A DNA stretch of 64,000 nucleotides from Procambarus clarkii (lineage: Eukaryota > Arthropoda > Malacostraca > Decapoda > Cambaridae): the NCBI RefSeq assembly GCF_040958095.1, contig NC_091233.1, positions 8,033,235 through 8,097,234 of the forward strand, read 5' to 3'. Below the pieces are notes generated by a model. It had not been told where the DNA came from. It worked only from the letters and a program-made list of their open reading frames with translations, and made no database searches. Below are positions 11,120-22,054 of the stretch, one piece after another. The stretch's first letter is position 1, and each line of letters opens with the position of its first letter. A program made the position numbers and the translations under genes.

Positions 11120-11320
11120 GAAGCGATGGTATCTATTTACGTATTTATTTACCTAAATTTACCCAAGGGCCACTAACTATCTAGTGGCCTCGACGAGGAC
11201 AAAAAGCCAGGGGCTTGTTAAGTCCCGCCACTTGTCCTAATGATATTTTCTAGCTGGATTTTGGCAGGTACGGCGTCAGCGGGTAGGCGGTTCCGTGGGT
11301 TTTAACCATCTGGGTAAAAA
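11120..11320 (-). repeat. Unassigned dispersed-repeat fragment
   Basis: On the minus strand this reads like decayed retroelement sequence (CCGCTGACGCCGTACC, AGTGGCGGGACTTAAC). I associate it with common arthropod repeats but cannot place it. It lies directly upstream of a LINE tail. Confidence 0.25.
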
Positions 11321-11335
11321 AAAAAAATATGTTTT

Positions 11336-11506
11336 CAGTCCTACTTGAGAGAACATACTCTCCAACACTATATCTGTGATTACCCTGTTATCAGTGACTT
11401 CAGACAAAATGGAATGAGGAACTTTGAGCTCTGTAATAACATCATACACTCAGGAATATTGGAAGACATTCTTGTGCTGCACCCAGATTTTGCTGGTGGA
11501 GGCTAA
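11336..11506 (+). pseudogene. 3' end of a LINE ORF2 (C-terminal tail only)
   Basis: Encodes ~56 residues to a TAA at 11504: LREHTLQHYICDYPVI, DFRQNGMRNFELCNN, SGILEDILVLHPDF. It matches in order the C-terminal tails of the LINE copies at 16594 (HSLEHYTVECETVRDFRPPG) and 44225-44773 (RHDLPHYITEFPVIRPFRPVG). It is 5' truncated, as expected of incomplete reverse transcription, and lacks the RT and RNase H domains. Confidence 0.8.
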
Positions 11507-12000
11507 TAGATCAGCCTGAAGTATTTTGTTCTCTCCTGATTCCATGTATGGCTGGCCATCCTGTGAGGTGAGGATGTTGGATGAGCTTGTAGCTGTTTTT
11601 TGATCTACACTGTGTGGTCCTTCATACTGAATAGGGAAGCAGCACATTGCTGTGTATACCTAAACATGTTAAAAAAAAATACATTGTTTGAGAGGAGTCT
11701 TGTAGAAACTAGTAAGAGTAGTTATAATATAATGTTTCCATGATTCAGTGCTTACCTCTTGTGAAAATTGTGAAGTTATTGTTTAGTCAGAGTTGATTAT
11801 TTTGTTTGTATTGAGGCTGGTATTTTCTCCCCTGATTCCATGTATGACTAACCATCCTGTGAGATGGGAGTATTAGATGAACTTATAGCTAGTTTTTTTT
11901 ATCTACACTGTGTAATCTTCCATATTGAATAGGGTAGCAGCACATTGCTATGTATACCTAAGCTTCTTAATACAAAAATATCAGTAATAAAGATTTTAAA
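11507..12000 (+). repeat. LINE 3' UTR, two successive copies
   Basis: After the LINE stop come TGATTCCATGTATG, CCATCCTGTGAG, ATCTACACTGTGT and GGGAAGCAGCACATTGCTGTGTATACCTAA (11520-11675). The same order repeats at 11820-11975. A third, more diverged version follows the LINE tail at 44774-45050. Two copies in a row suggest nested or serial insertions. Confidence 0.7.
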
Positions 12001-12955
12001 TTATAGTTTGTGTTATTACCAATATTATCCTTATTAAATCATGTTAACCATGGATCATTAAGATCTCATGCTGATATGTAATACAGTAGTCATATTTCTT
12101 TTGAATCATTCAATAAATTGTGCATTATGTCTCAATTTTTCACTTCTTTGGATATACTGTACTGTATATTACAAAAAGATAGGATAAAAATAAACCAGTA
12201 ATATTTCTTTCATTATATTTTTTATTTAAATAACTGCATCAATATTTTTACAGCTGACAGGATTTGTTTCTCACAGGTGCATTATTTGTTTAAAAAAAAT
12301 TAGGTTTATTTCTACACACAATGGTGCTACATAGCCTTCCCAGCTTGGTGCCTTCAAAAGTTTTGATAACTACTGGTTCCACACACCCAAATTGTGTAAC
12401 AGGAAGAGGTTTTGAACCCCTACTTTCCTCTCTCTTCTTTAATAGTCCATACAGTCATAATTATAGGTTTAAGTATTCAATGAGAAGTTTTTGCCCTAAC
12501 CTAACATCACTTGTGCAGGATATTTTTCCTTTATGTCTCACCCAGATTTAATTTCAAAATAAAACCAAACAAAATCAATTAAAACTGTGTATGTTTAGTT
12601 AAGGTACACCCTTACTGATTACTAGGTGAACAGGGGCATTTAGTGATAGTAAATGCTCCCATCAGGCAGGGCTCATAACCTTCTCTCATATTTCATGTTC
12701 ACCAGTGTTTATTTACTTAATAACTTCGGGTATAATATCTTGGTATTATAAAACTAATTCTACTATCATAAAAGACATATTTACTTCAAGTTTCAAGCAG
12801 AGAATGCATATATAACTAACACGAAGGACTCCTCTTCACGAGATTCGCCAACTAATAATCTTTTGTTATATTAAAATCGATCGCAGTGTTATGTAGTAGA
12901 GAAAAATTGAGTTATATCCAGTTTACGTAAAGCTACGAGTGCCCGACAGCACACT
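12001..12955. other. Gene-free AT-rich stretch
   Basis: No RNA gene, coding frame or recognisable repeat was found. Confidence 0.45.
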
Positions 12956-13098
12956 TAGATGCCGGACCAAACATACGAAGGTTTTTCGACTTAGTGTAGC
13001 TACCTGAATACCGACGTAGCCGCCACGAAGGCGCTAAGAAGGAAAACATTCGTAGCTAAGAAGAAAAACCTTCGTAAGTACCTTCGTGAATTTGCCCC

Positions 13099-13945
13099 CT
13101 GGATAGTTAGGTATGGTCTGAGGACTTCAAGTAGCAGCAAATATTGAAGAGGCTGTAGGAGTTCCTACCTGATTTGAGAACACAGAGACAGATGTTCTTA
13201 GTGGCGGGTTTCAGGACGCAGAACAGGGAATTAGATGGCCACCATGATATGTAAGAGGGAGTACTTGAATGCATATGGCATGAGTGACGCAATGTAAGGT
13301 GAGAAAGTCATTATATTCTTGCTGGATATATTTTTATATGCAGGTTACCTAGTCAAAAGCAGTGAAGAGGCAGGAGGCTGTGGGTCGAATATTGAGCAGT
13401 AGCTTAGCGCAGTTTATTTGGTGAAGAACTGATATTATATAAGTGGTTGCTGGTTTGTAGAATCCTATGATACATTATATCTTGTTACATTAAGTTATTC
13501 TGTATATTTTCATGAAATAAATGTTTGTAGACAACTGGTTTTTGCTGTTGTCCTGCTTAAGATTTCTCGGAAAGAGAAACGGTTGCAGAGTGGTTGAAAA
13601 CGGATAGTAATATTATGAAAGGGAATTAGAAGATTTTCCCAAAACAAGGAAAGAGTGGGTGAGTCACGGCGGCTCGACAGGGTGTGTATTAATGACAAAT
13701 TGGATGAATTGGAGCCGTTTCCCCAAGTGACGTTGAACCCCTCTCCGTGTATAAGACGATTTCAGAGTGATCCTCCAGTAAGCACTCCAGTGTCCATTAG
13801 TGACTGATTGACGACAGCAGCGGTAAGTAGCAGTTGCCGTGGTTAATTTTATATTATCAGGGAAGTGGTAGGGATCTCTGTTCTTTAGAAGATAAAGTTA
13901 AGGTAAATTAAAACACTCTAGTGCGCGCGGCACTCATGAAAAAAA
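13099..13945. other. Gene-free stretch
   Basis: No supported coding sequence or repeat. A short direct repeat, GTGCGCGCGGC, occurs near 13922 and again near 13955, at the entry to the next repeat. Confidence 0.45.
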
Positions 13946-13949
13946 AAAT

Positions 13950-14700
13950 GCCTTGTGCGCGCGGCGTTCTGGGCGCTCAAGCGTAAACACAAAAAAGTGT
14001 ATAATCTTTTCACGCTCCTAACATCAATTCTCAAGCTACGTTTTTCATTTTGGTATCAATGCGTTGACAATAAAATTCTCTACAAGATCATATGCATAAA
14101 ATGTCACCAAAGCATTTGCTATCCCACCACGAAATACGAAGATGACTCGCCATGACACCCAAACAGGAAGTAAATGTTCATACTCTTTCGTTTGTTGCCA
14201 GCCTCACAGTCATCCTACGGCGCTTATTTGGATATCACTGAACTCGCAATAAAATTCCCCACCCAGACATATGCCTATCAATGTCTAATTATGTTCCGCA
14301 CGAGTGTGGGAACTGGGCGAAGCGTTGGCCGTGATTTCAGCAGCGACGACACTGTTGTGATGCAGCGCTTTGAAAGTTTATACTTATTTCACTGTACTGA
14401 CATTATTTCTCAAGCTACGTATTTCATTTTCATAGCAATGTGTTTGCAATAGAAAGTTCTATAAGAACATGGGTAGAATTGGCCAACAGAGCGTCAAATA
14501 AATTTGCGGCGAATAAAAACTTACCCGTGTTTGTACCCGTGAGCGTAAAAAGTTTTTACTTTACTCATGTTTTTCAAGTTTATACTTGTTTCACACCGTT
14601 TTTTTTGTTTGTATAGTGTTCAGAATAAAATTCTCTACACAGACATATGCATATAAATGTAGAATCATGATCGCGGCCAACACAAGAGTGTGTGGAGTGG
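13950..14700 (+). repeat. Degenerate ~185-bp tandem repeat, about four units
   Basis: Four spaced occurrences of a CAATAAAATTCTCTACA...AGACATATGCATATAAATGT block (around 14068, 14252, 14450 and 14626), most preceded by TCTCAAGCTACGT(A/T)TTTCATTTT. The spacing is about 176-198 bp. Downstream at ~14869 is a CGTAAATTTACG palindrome. It looks like an old satellite. Confidence 0.6.
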
Positions 14701-15002
14701 GCGATTACCCTCGTTGTGTCACCAACTCAATAGTCTCTCCTCTAAGTTACAATACATTGCCGTTTTCTCAAATAGGCACTGTGCGTATTAGAGAAAACGA
14801 AAATTTAATGGCAAACATATTCATACAAACCCCAAGTCGATCGAGTAGTATATACCCACTATAACACGGACCGTAAATTTACGTCGTGATCCGACAAGCG
14901 CTTATCTAAACCGCCCGTAAATCCAAGTGAAGTTCTCAGAAAAGTGATAATTATATAATAATTAAGTGCAAAAGTTTTTGAAATCCCTATCCCTGATAAT
15001 TG

Positions 15003-15192
15003 GCAATGATATGTTCAGTGATTACCGTAAACACTGTCAATGATGTGTTGTGGGATTACAATAAACATAGACAATGCTGTGTTGTGGGATTACAATAAAC
15101 ATTGACAATGATGTGTTGTGGGATTACAATAAACATTGACAATGATGTGTTGTGGGATTACAATAAACATTAACAATGATGTGTTGTGGGAT
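15003..15192 (+). repeat. ~34-bp minisatellite, left part
   Basis: About five units of GATGTGTTGTGGGATTACA(A)TAAACATTGACAAT. The array resumes at 15462 after a SINE insertion and is the same minisatellite as the large array at 38957-40095. Confidence 0.9.
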
Positions 15193-15193
15193 T

Positions 15194-15460
15194 GAGATAT
15201 ATACAAGAGTTGTTACATTCTTGTACAGCCACTAGTACGCGTAGCGTTTCGGGCAAGTCCTTAATCCTATGGTCCCTGGAATACGATCCCCTGCCGCGAA
15301 GAATCGTTTTTTCATCCAAGTACACATTTTACTGTTGCGTTAAACAGAGGCTACAGTTAAGGAATTGCGCCCAGTAAATCCTCCCCGGCCAGGATACGAA
15401 CCCATGACATAGCGCTCGCGGAACGCCAGGCGAGTGTCTTACCACTACACCACGGAGACT
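15194..15460 (-). mobile_element. tRNA-derived SINE inserted in a minisatellite
   Basis: On the minus strand the head reads GTCTCCGTGGTGTAGTGGTA (box A region) with box B GGGTTCGTATCC about 50 bases later. A body follows and then a tail with TTGCCCGAAACGCTACGCG, TACTAGTGGC and a TACAAGAATGTAA end. Heads of this type come from tRNA genes and provide an internal Pol III promoter. Minisatellite units lie on both sides, so the insertion is clean. The tail alone recurs at 49266-49345 and 56278-56338. The partner LINE supplying the RT is unknown. Confidence 0.8.
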
Positions 15461-15461
15461 G

Positions 15462-15632
15462 GATTACAGTAAACACTGGCAATGATGTGTTGTGGGATTA
15501 CAGTAAACACTGGCAATGATGTGTTGTGAGGATTACAGTAAACACTCTCAATGATGTATTGTCAGGATTACAGGAAACACTCTCCATGATAGGTTATGAG
15601 GATTTCAGTAATCACTGGCAATGATTGTGAGA
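15462..15632 (+). repeat. ~34-bp minisatellite, right part
   Basis: About five units continuing the array interrupted by the SINE. They become more diverged to the right (GGATTACAGGAAACACTCTCC, then GGATTTCAGTAATCACTGGC). Confidence 0.85.
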
Positions 15633-15655
15633 GGATGGAATTCCCAGGTAGCTTT

Positions 15656-16180
15656 TTAGACTATGTACTCACCTAATTGTGCTTGCGGGGGTTGAGCTTT
15701 GGCTCTTTGGTTCCGCCTCTCATCTGTCAGTCAACTGGTGTACAGATTCCTGAGCCTACTTGGCTCTATCATATCTACATTTGAAACTGTGTATGGAGTC
15801 AGCCTCCACCGCATCACTTCCTAGTGCATTCCATTTATTAACTACTCTGGCACTGAAAAAATTCTTTCTAACGTCTCTGTGACTCATCTGGGTACTAGGT
15901 TTCCACCTGTGTCCCCTTGTTCGTGTCCCACTCGTGCTGAAGAGTTTGTCTTTGTCCACCCTGTCAATTCCCCTGAGAATTTTGTAGGTGGTTATCATGT
16001 CTCCCCTTACTCTTCTATTTTCCATGGATGTGAGGTTCAGCTCCTTAGCCTTTCCTCGTAGCTCATTCCTCTCAGTTCCGGGACGAGCCTGGTGGCATAC
16101 CGCTGAATCTTCTCTAACTTTGTCTTGTGTTTAACTAGGTATGGACTCATATGTTGGAGTGCACGGCTGCACTCTATCAC
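15656..16180 (-). pseudogene. CR1-like LINE, C-terminal fragment plus 3' UTR tail
   Basis: The minus-strand frame from ~16100 to 15756 reads (ENRRVRGDMITTYKILRG), DKLFSTSGTRTRGHRW, MSHRDVRKNFFSARVV, NKWNALGSDAVEADSIHSF. This is the C-terminal end of the RT protein found in four further copies at 58.5-64 kb. The 3' UTR (GAGGCGGAACCAAAGAGCC, GCTCAACCCCCGCAAGC, then AATTAGGTGAGTAC) ends at ~15660. The RT core is absent. Confidence 0.85.
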
Positions 16181-16254
16181 TCTAGACAGTAATTCTCATA
16201 CTACATGTCTTCGTTAGGAGCCTGGGGAAAGCCTAGGCCAAGGGCTGTCCTTTA

Positions 16255-18960
16255 AGACTACAGGGGAAGCTATAACTACTTTGTGAGAGGAAGTTATTAT
16301 TATTATTAACATCTTTATTGACAATAGTAATTACAATTCAGCCTAATCTGAGAATTTCAATTAAGTCTTATTAAAGTGAGAATAATGCTGGTATTCACTG
16401 TCACGCAGGACAGAGGGTCATACACAAGACAATAGGTCTAAACTAGCACATATATATATCATGGTTACAATCAATGTTTTAATGTATGAATACGTAAAAA
16501 CAACTTTTTATTGTGCACTGCCACACAAAGGCAGGGATGGGTTCATAAGAGATGCAGCTCAGAAGTAATATAAATAAAATTGTTCTTCATTCTTTAAAAT
16601 GGATAAGCAAATTTTGGATAAATTGTTAGGATGTCGTCAAGAACACCTGATTCAATGAAATTGTTACACAGTTGGTGGTACAAGAGGCCAGGAGGTCTAA
16701 AATCTCTAACGGTTTCACATTCAACAGTATAGTGTTCTAGTGAATGCTTTAGAGATTTATAACAGAGTTTACAATCTGAATATTCTGGTAGTGGCTCAGC
16801 CTCACTAACCTGCCAGATGTATCTATAGCCAAGACGAATTCGCGCAATGACTATATCACATTGCCTGGTCCGGTTACTGTGCTGACCATACAAATACCTA
16901 TTATTACAAAACTTGTCATAGCTTTTAATACTGCAGCTTTCAGGTCTGTGGGCATTTCCTAGTTCTTCTAAATCTGAATAAATTTCTTTATTTCGTATGT
17001 TTCGAATAATTGCATTAGATAGTCCAAAGTCATAATCAATGTTTTCTTTCCTGCGAGCCTCATTGGCCAATCGATATACAGTCATGTTTTCCAACTCCAA
17101 CATGGGATGGGATCCACACAAATTTTATACAATAGTTATTATCATTGGCAAAAATTACATTCCATTTAATATTACAAGCTACTTCAGACATACATTGTGA
17201 TGGGTTATTTAAGGACTGCAGAGCACTTTTAGAGTCACAGAATATCACTCCACCACCAGTGAGCTTAAGGTACTCAGTGGCTAGATAAATACCCAATAGC
17301 TCAGTCTGTGTCTTGCTTGCCAGGTTGTTCATTCTCTGTGTACTAGTCATGATCATTTCATTCCCTTTATATAGTGCGCATGCACAACCTGTTCTAGCAG
17401 TGCCTAACTGCACGGGGAACCATCAGTAAAGGCATAGGAATCAGTTGGTTTGAGATTTTGAAGATGACTGGCAATAGCTTCTAATGTTATACATCTCATA
17501 GTATCAGTGTTATACATTTGTTTTACACTGATGGGGGTATAATGCAAAGAGACCTGCACATCTTTCCAAGGGAAAATATTGTGAACAGTTTTATCTGGAT
17601 TAAGAGACACATTTAGTTTCAGAAGATTATAGGCACAACAACTGAGCCACACACTGAAAGGAGCTTTTTGCGGCGGATTGAGGGAACAGTCAAAATTGTT
17701 TAGAACGGATCTCGATTTAATTTGGATAGAGCTGGGGAGAGCATTAGTTTTCAAAGTTTTGGTGCAAAACATAGTACTTAAGTAGAATTATTATTTCGTA
17801 AATGGAAAGTAATTTTAGTTCCTTTCTCATGTTAACAATTCTGACAGTTCTAGGACAACCCAGGATGATGCGCATGGCATCATTCTGTACTACATCGATG
17901 CCTTGTAATTGTTTAGGAGAAAAATTAAGAAGACGCAAGGCATAATAATCAACAACAGATTGTATAAAGGCAATATAAAAACTACGAGCATATTTTATGT
18001 TAATGCCAAATTCTTTGCTTCAAGAGTTTTGAGAGGTTTAATTCGCTCAACAAGTTTTTGCGCAGGTTGCTGACGAGATTTGTATCATTAACCTCGACTC
18101 CAAGATATTTATAATACTCTCACGTCTCCACAGGCACTCCAATAACAGTATAGTTAACATGAAGAGAATGATAAATTAGAACCCTTGTTTTATCAACAGA
18201 GATTATGAGGCCATATTCTACTACTTTCTTGGAGAATGCATCAAGTAACACTTGTAGCCTTGGTTTACTGTGTGCCATAATACAAATATCATCAGCATAA
18301 CATATAACAGTTTCCGTAGGTTGTACAGGTGTGTCATGGATAAGTTTGTGCATAAGTACATTGAAGAGCATAGGGCTTAGGACATCACCTTGAGGTGTGC
18401 CTAGTTCGAATGCATCTGTTCTTGTACTTTTAGCTCCTTTAAATAGGACACTAGCATGCCTGTTGGATAGAAAGCTCTTTATCCAACTCAGCAGATTACA
18501 TTTCATTCCAAATTCAGCGAGTTGCTCTAATATTATTTCACCATTCGCTACACCGAAAGCTGACTTTATGTCAATAAAAGCTGCCTGTGTCCCATCCTGG
18601 GAGTTTACAAAATATTCAGCAAAGCATTTTTGTGTGCTTCACTTGGGCATAAACCCATACAGGTTAGGAGCCAGTTTTTCTGTTACCTGAAAGATGACAC
18701 GATTGAGAACAATTCTTTCCAAGACTTTACACATGCAAGATGTAAGGGTAATGGGTCTGAATTTTTGAGAGTTAGGTTTAGGAATTGGTACTATGAGACT
18801 TTGTGTTCATTTTTTTGGCAAGATACCTTGTGAGAGGCTTATTTGATAGAGGTCAAGCAGAGGGTGGCTAGGGACATAATTCAGTAAGCTCAAGGTGTTA
18901 TAAGTTATACCATCCTCCCCAGGGGCAGTTTGTTTAGGTTTCCCTAATGAGAGGAAGTAC
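16255..18960 (-). pseudogene. Decayed I-like LINE ORF2 (RT, RNase H, C-terminal tail) and 3' UTR
   Basis: Read on the minus strand from ~18950. Pieces in order are: GTPQGDVLSPMLFNVLM and VICYADDICIMAHS (RT motifs B and C, 18120-18506); GIDVVQNDAMRIILGCPRT (17744-17938); DSYAFTDGSPC (RNase H start, ~17420); TQTELLGIYLATEYL, VIFCDSKSALQSL and FVWIPSHVGVG (RNase H, 17060-17413); a C-terminal CKLCYKSLKHSLEHYTVEC zinc-like motif; and a stop at 16594. Several frameshifts separate the pieces. 16255-16590 is 3' UTR. Everything upstream of 17074 (minus-strand sense) is repeated at 22050-23936. The endonuclease is missing or unrecognisable. Confidence 0.85.
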
Positions 18961-19689
18961 AACATTTAACATGTTTTACATGTATGAGATGCAGGACGCT
19001 GCAGTCAGAAGCAACGGCTTTTGGGGGCTTGTCGCCACCCACCCGGCTGAGTGACGTGACGTAACTAAGGCGAGCCCTGTAATTGGTAGCGGCATCTCAT
19101 CGGCCTGCCGGCTCCTCTCTGATTGGTGGATTCAAGACACAGACGGGATCAGCATCTTGGTGCCCTCCTGAGCCCGCCAAGAGCACTTCGAAGACCCGCG
19201 TCGTCTGGGCGGGGTGTCCCAGGTAGTGGTGGCAGGCCAGGCCGCCACCATCACTGTCATTGCGGCGTCAATGTCAGGTTCCAGCTGTAGTTGTCCAGAG
19301 TACCTGTTTGGTGAGGAAGCAAGGCGGTGGGGAGATGCACCTGAAGAGTACGACCACATTATATGGGAGGGCATATGCTGTCAGTTATGTCGTAAATGTG
19401 TATATGATATACACAGGGAACACAATCAGATATATATGTAATACAAATTGTGTGTTAACGGGTTCTGTTATGCATACCGTCCTGTGGGGGATTTCTATTG
19501 CGGTTTTACTCTGTATGGTTAATACTAGGCTTATATGTACCATGCCTATGTGTGTCTCATTCCAGGAGAAACCAGTGTCCGGCAGGCGGCCGAGGTAATG
19601 GGTGATCTGTACGATGCCCTATCTGTAATTACTGAATGATTTCTCTAGTCCTGTGTTAATAACTTTACGTGGGATTGTTAATATTAACA
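18961..19689. other. Gene-free sequence inside the duplication, GC-rich start
   Basis: No supported gene. A GC-richer block (19000-19300) holds two reversed CCAAT-type words (GTAATTGGTAG, CTGATTGGTGG). Small overlapping frames on both strands are not credible proteins. The same sequence recurs at 23937-24665. Confidence 0.45.
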
Positions 19690-20250
19690 ATGTTGTGTTT
19701 AAGTCAGTATGTGGGATTACTGATTTAATGTGTTGCATTAGGTCAGTATGTGGGATTACTGACTTAATGGGTTGGGTTAGGTCAGTATGTGGGATTACTG
19801 ACTTAATGGGTTAGGTAGTCATTAACTTGTGGGACTGCTAATGACACTTGGTTGGTGTGTGTTTTGGGCAGTGATTTATATATGTATATGTTTATTGTTG
19901 CAGCCCTGTGTACCGTGTACTGTGTTTGCTTGGTGGAATCTTTAACTGGGTAATTTGGGATTTAGCAAGTTAATTATGGGTAATTAATGCCACGGGGGGA
20001 ATTCACGTTGTTTAGATGAAGACTGTCGAGAGGATGACAGAAGGATGAGTTAATGAAATTCGTTCCGAACCAATTAATTGTTCGTGGGACAGTTAATTGG
20101 TTACTCAAGTTAATTAGGGGTAATTAACGCCAGCTGTCGAGAGGGTGACAAAGTGCTTGAGTTAGCATATTTCATTCTATAGTAATTGTCTGTCTATGGG
20201 ATAGTTAATTACTTGCCCTAGTTAATTATGGATAATTAACAGCATCAAAG
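19690..20250 (+). repeat. Array of short hairpins with varying stems (copy A)
   Basis: Perfect or near-perfect stems follow one another: GTCAGTA/TACTGAC (19742-19763 and 19781-19802), GTCATTA/TAATGAC (19818-19845), CTGTC/GACAG (20023-20040), AACCAATTAA/TTAATTGGTT (20068-20102) and AGTAATT/AATTACT (20181-20213). Many loops contain GTGGGA or GGGA. Between hairpins, a GTTAATTA-(N)GGG-TAATTAAC type stem recurs. Stem sequences change while pairing is kept. A related, longer array lies at 35660-38662. The function is unknown. Confidence 0.7.
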
Positions 20251-20717
20251 TGATCACATACAGTTCTTAATTGCAGGGGGTTGCAAGTGATTATAATTAT
20301 ATTGTCACTGTGTGGTGTAAGCTGTGTATGTGAGGGAATGGGTTTTCACCAGCTCACTTCCACTTGGATTCTTATGCCGGTGGCAGCCAGTGCACTTGCA
20401 AAGTGCACAAGTAAGTGCAGTGACCTAAGTTTGTTAACCCTTACCAGAAACATCTTGTGTTTGGGCTCATGTGAGAGCCCCAGTCATCAGCATTCCAGAT
20501 ATGTTACTATGGCCGTAGTAGCACGTCTGTGATCAAAGTTAGAGAGAAGAGCATCTTTTCATTTGTATGACTCAGAGAGAGACAGTTTGTGCGGGAACCC
20601 TGAAGGCTTGGGAGAAGCCAGGCTGCATGGTGTGAGCGTGGGCCACCGCCATCCCACCAGCTTCGTGCCCATGGCAACAGCAGCCATCTTGGAATCGCCC
20701 TAGGGCTATGGTACCTC
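20251..20717. other. Gene-free sequence inside the duplication
   Basis: Small frames only. No match to known families and no strong repeat was noted. Confidence 0.4.
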
Positions 20718-20830
20718 GTTTCTGATTGGTTGAGAGGGGTAGGCCGCTGTGTGCCTCCCCCCTGATTGGTTCTTTTGAGGAGGACGCGGGAATCGCCGGC
20801 GTTCCTCCTTCAAGGCATCAGTCTGATTCC
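20718..20830 (+). promoter_or_regulatory. Candidate TATA-less promoter: two reversed CCAAT boxes and an initiator
   Basis: Two TGATTGGTT words (reverse CCAAT boxes) lie at ~20722 and ~20762. About 55 bases after the second is GCATCAGTCTG, which matches the arthropod initiator TCAGTY. There is no TATA box at the expected distance. No gene follows, so this may drive a non-coding or retroelement transcript. Duplicated at 25694-25806. Confidence 0.3.
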
Positions 20831-22010
20831 AGCCATCACTACAGCCTGACGCTTTCGTGCTCAATCAGGCCAAAATTGAGCAATAAGATGTCGTGGTGGC
20901 TTGGTACTCTACTGCTTCACCTCCTTGATCTACGACATCGTCTGCAGCAGAATCCAGCCGACGTCGTCGTTCGAAGGGGAGAGACATTGTGTACAGTGGG
21001 TAGAGATCTGGGAGGTGGGTAATTTGTATATGAGCAGCAACAGGACTCATAAATCCCTAATCCAGTGATTATAGATGTTCTAATTCCGTGTACAAACAAA
21101 CCGCTTCACCAATTGGTTTGGGGTGTACGAACCGAGCCGAGTGTTGTGACGGAGGGTTTGAAAGACGCGTCGATTCTTCAATGTACGAACATTACCGCAC
21201 GAGGTACCAGCTCCGCCTAGCCTCATCCGTCTTGAGCTAGCTAGCCTAGCCGCCGTGATCAGCCAACTACAGCATGTGCCTGATGTATGTATGTGAGTGA
21301 GCCGGCTGCGTAAATGAGTAAGTACCTTGTGTGTGTTTTTGGTGATTTATATTCTCTAAGCTGAATTCAAGGTCAGGTGGTCCGTCGTATTGTCACTAAG
21401 CACCTGAAAAGGTGAGGTGAGGTGTAGACGAGTGAGAATTGCACCCTTGTTGACATCTTGTCAGTCCAGTGGAACTTAAGTCTGGTGTAGACAGACGTAC
21501 ATGTGTGTGTGTGTGTGGGTACACATTGGAACAAAAGTTTACATAGAATATTTTATATTCCACTTTGGTAGAATTGTTGTTAATTCATTCATGTTGATCG
21601 TGTTCCATGTGATATAATCATGCAGGTGTGGAAATCCGGTACCTGTTATTAAGTGCGCAGGTAAATAAGTGTGTAATGCCGGGGATTCCTGTCAATTGAT
21701 TATTGTGGAGTGATAACAGTGTGTGGTTATTTCTTTTGTTGTGTTCCCAGGGCTGGGACAAGTGTGATTATATATATAGTGACGTGGCTGAAGTGTTAAC
21801 ATAAATATTGGTAGAATTGTGGTGAGTGATGAGGCTGTCCTGGAAGGGACAGCCGTCCGCTCGGCCGAGTAAAGTAATCCTCGGGATAGTTTATCGATCC
21901 GTGGGGTCGATAATCATTCACCCAGTTAGTTAATTAAGGAGTGCGAGATCTTCTTAGTGTTCCATTGACGTTTGATAGCTTTAGGCTATAGGTGTCAGCC
22001 GGTACACAAT
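20831..22010. other. Gene-free sequence ending at the duplication junction
   Basis: No convincing protein. Near the end there is a TTATCGA/TCGATAA hairpin (21891-21913, loop TCCGTGGGG) like those in the hairpin arrays. A TTTATATTCTC...TCAGGTGG segment near 21350 resembles 35690-35715. Repeated at 25807-26986. Confidence 0.4.
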
Positions 22011-22013
22011 TAT

Positions 22014-22049
<36 letters not shown>
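22011..22049. repeat. (AT)n tract at the duplication junction
   Basis: Interrupted AT dinucleotide run joining copy A to copy B of the 4,976-bp unit. Confidence 0.95.

Positions 22050-22054
<5 letters not shown>

Larger units (their letters stand above)
10685..13098. mobile_element. Candidate DNA element bounded by imperfect inverted ends
   Basis: The left side (10690-10760) has ATTCTCGAAG, TTCGTAAGTAGG and CTACGAAGGTTCCTAAG. The right side (12960-13098), read on the minus strand, has CAAATTCACGAAGGTACTTACGAAGG and CTACGAATG-type words. The two ends therefore resemble inverted repeats rich in CGAAG/TACGAA, a pattern I associate with PIF/Harbinger-like or MITE families. No transposase frame was found inside; the interior holds LINE 3' debris (11336-12000). 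The boundaries are approximate and the call could be wrong. Confidence 0.35.
17074..22049. repeat. 4,976-bp tandem duplication, copy A
   Basis: Every feature here recurs 4,976 bases downstream (for example 17404 and 22380, 18120 and 23096, 20281 and 25257). Translated segments in the two copies are identical and I saw no base difference where I compared them. The unit starts in the LINE RNase H region (ATATACAGTCATG) and ends in an (AT)n run at 22011-22049, so the junction shares a short ATATA homology. Confidence 0.93.
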
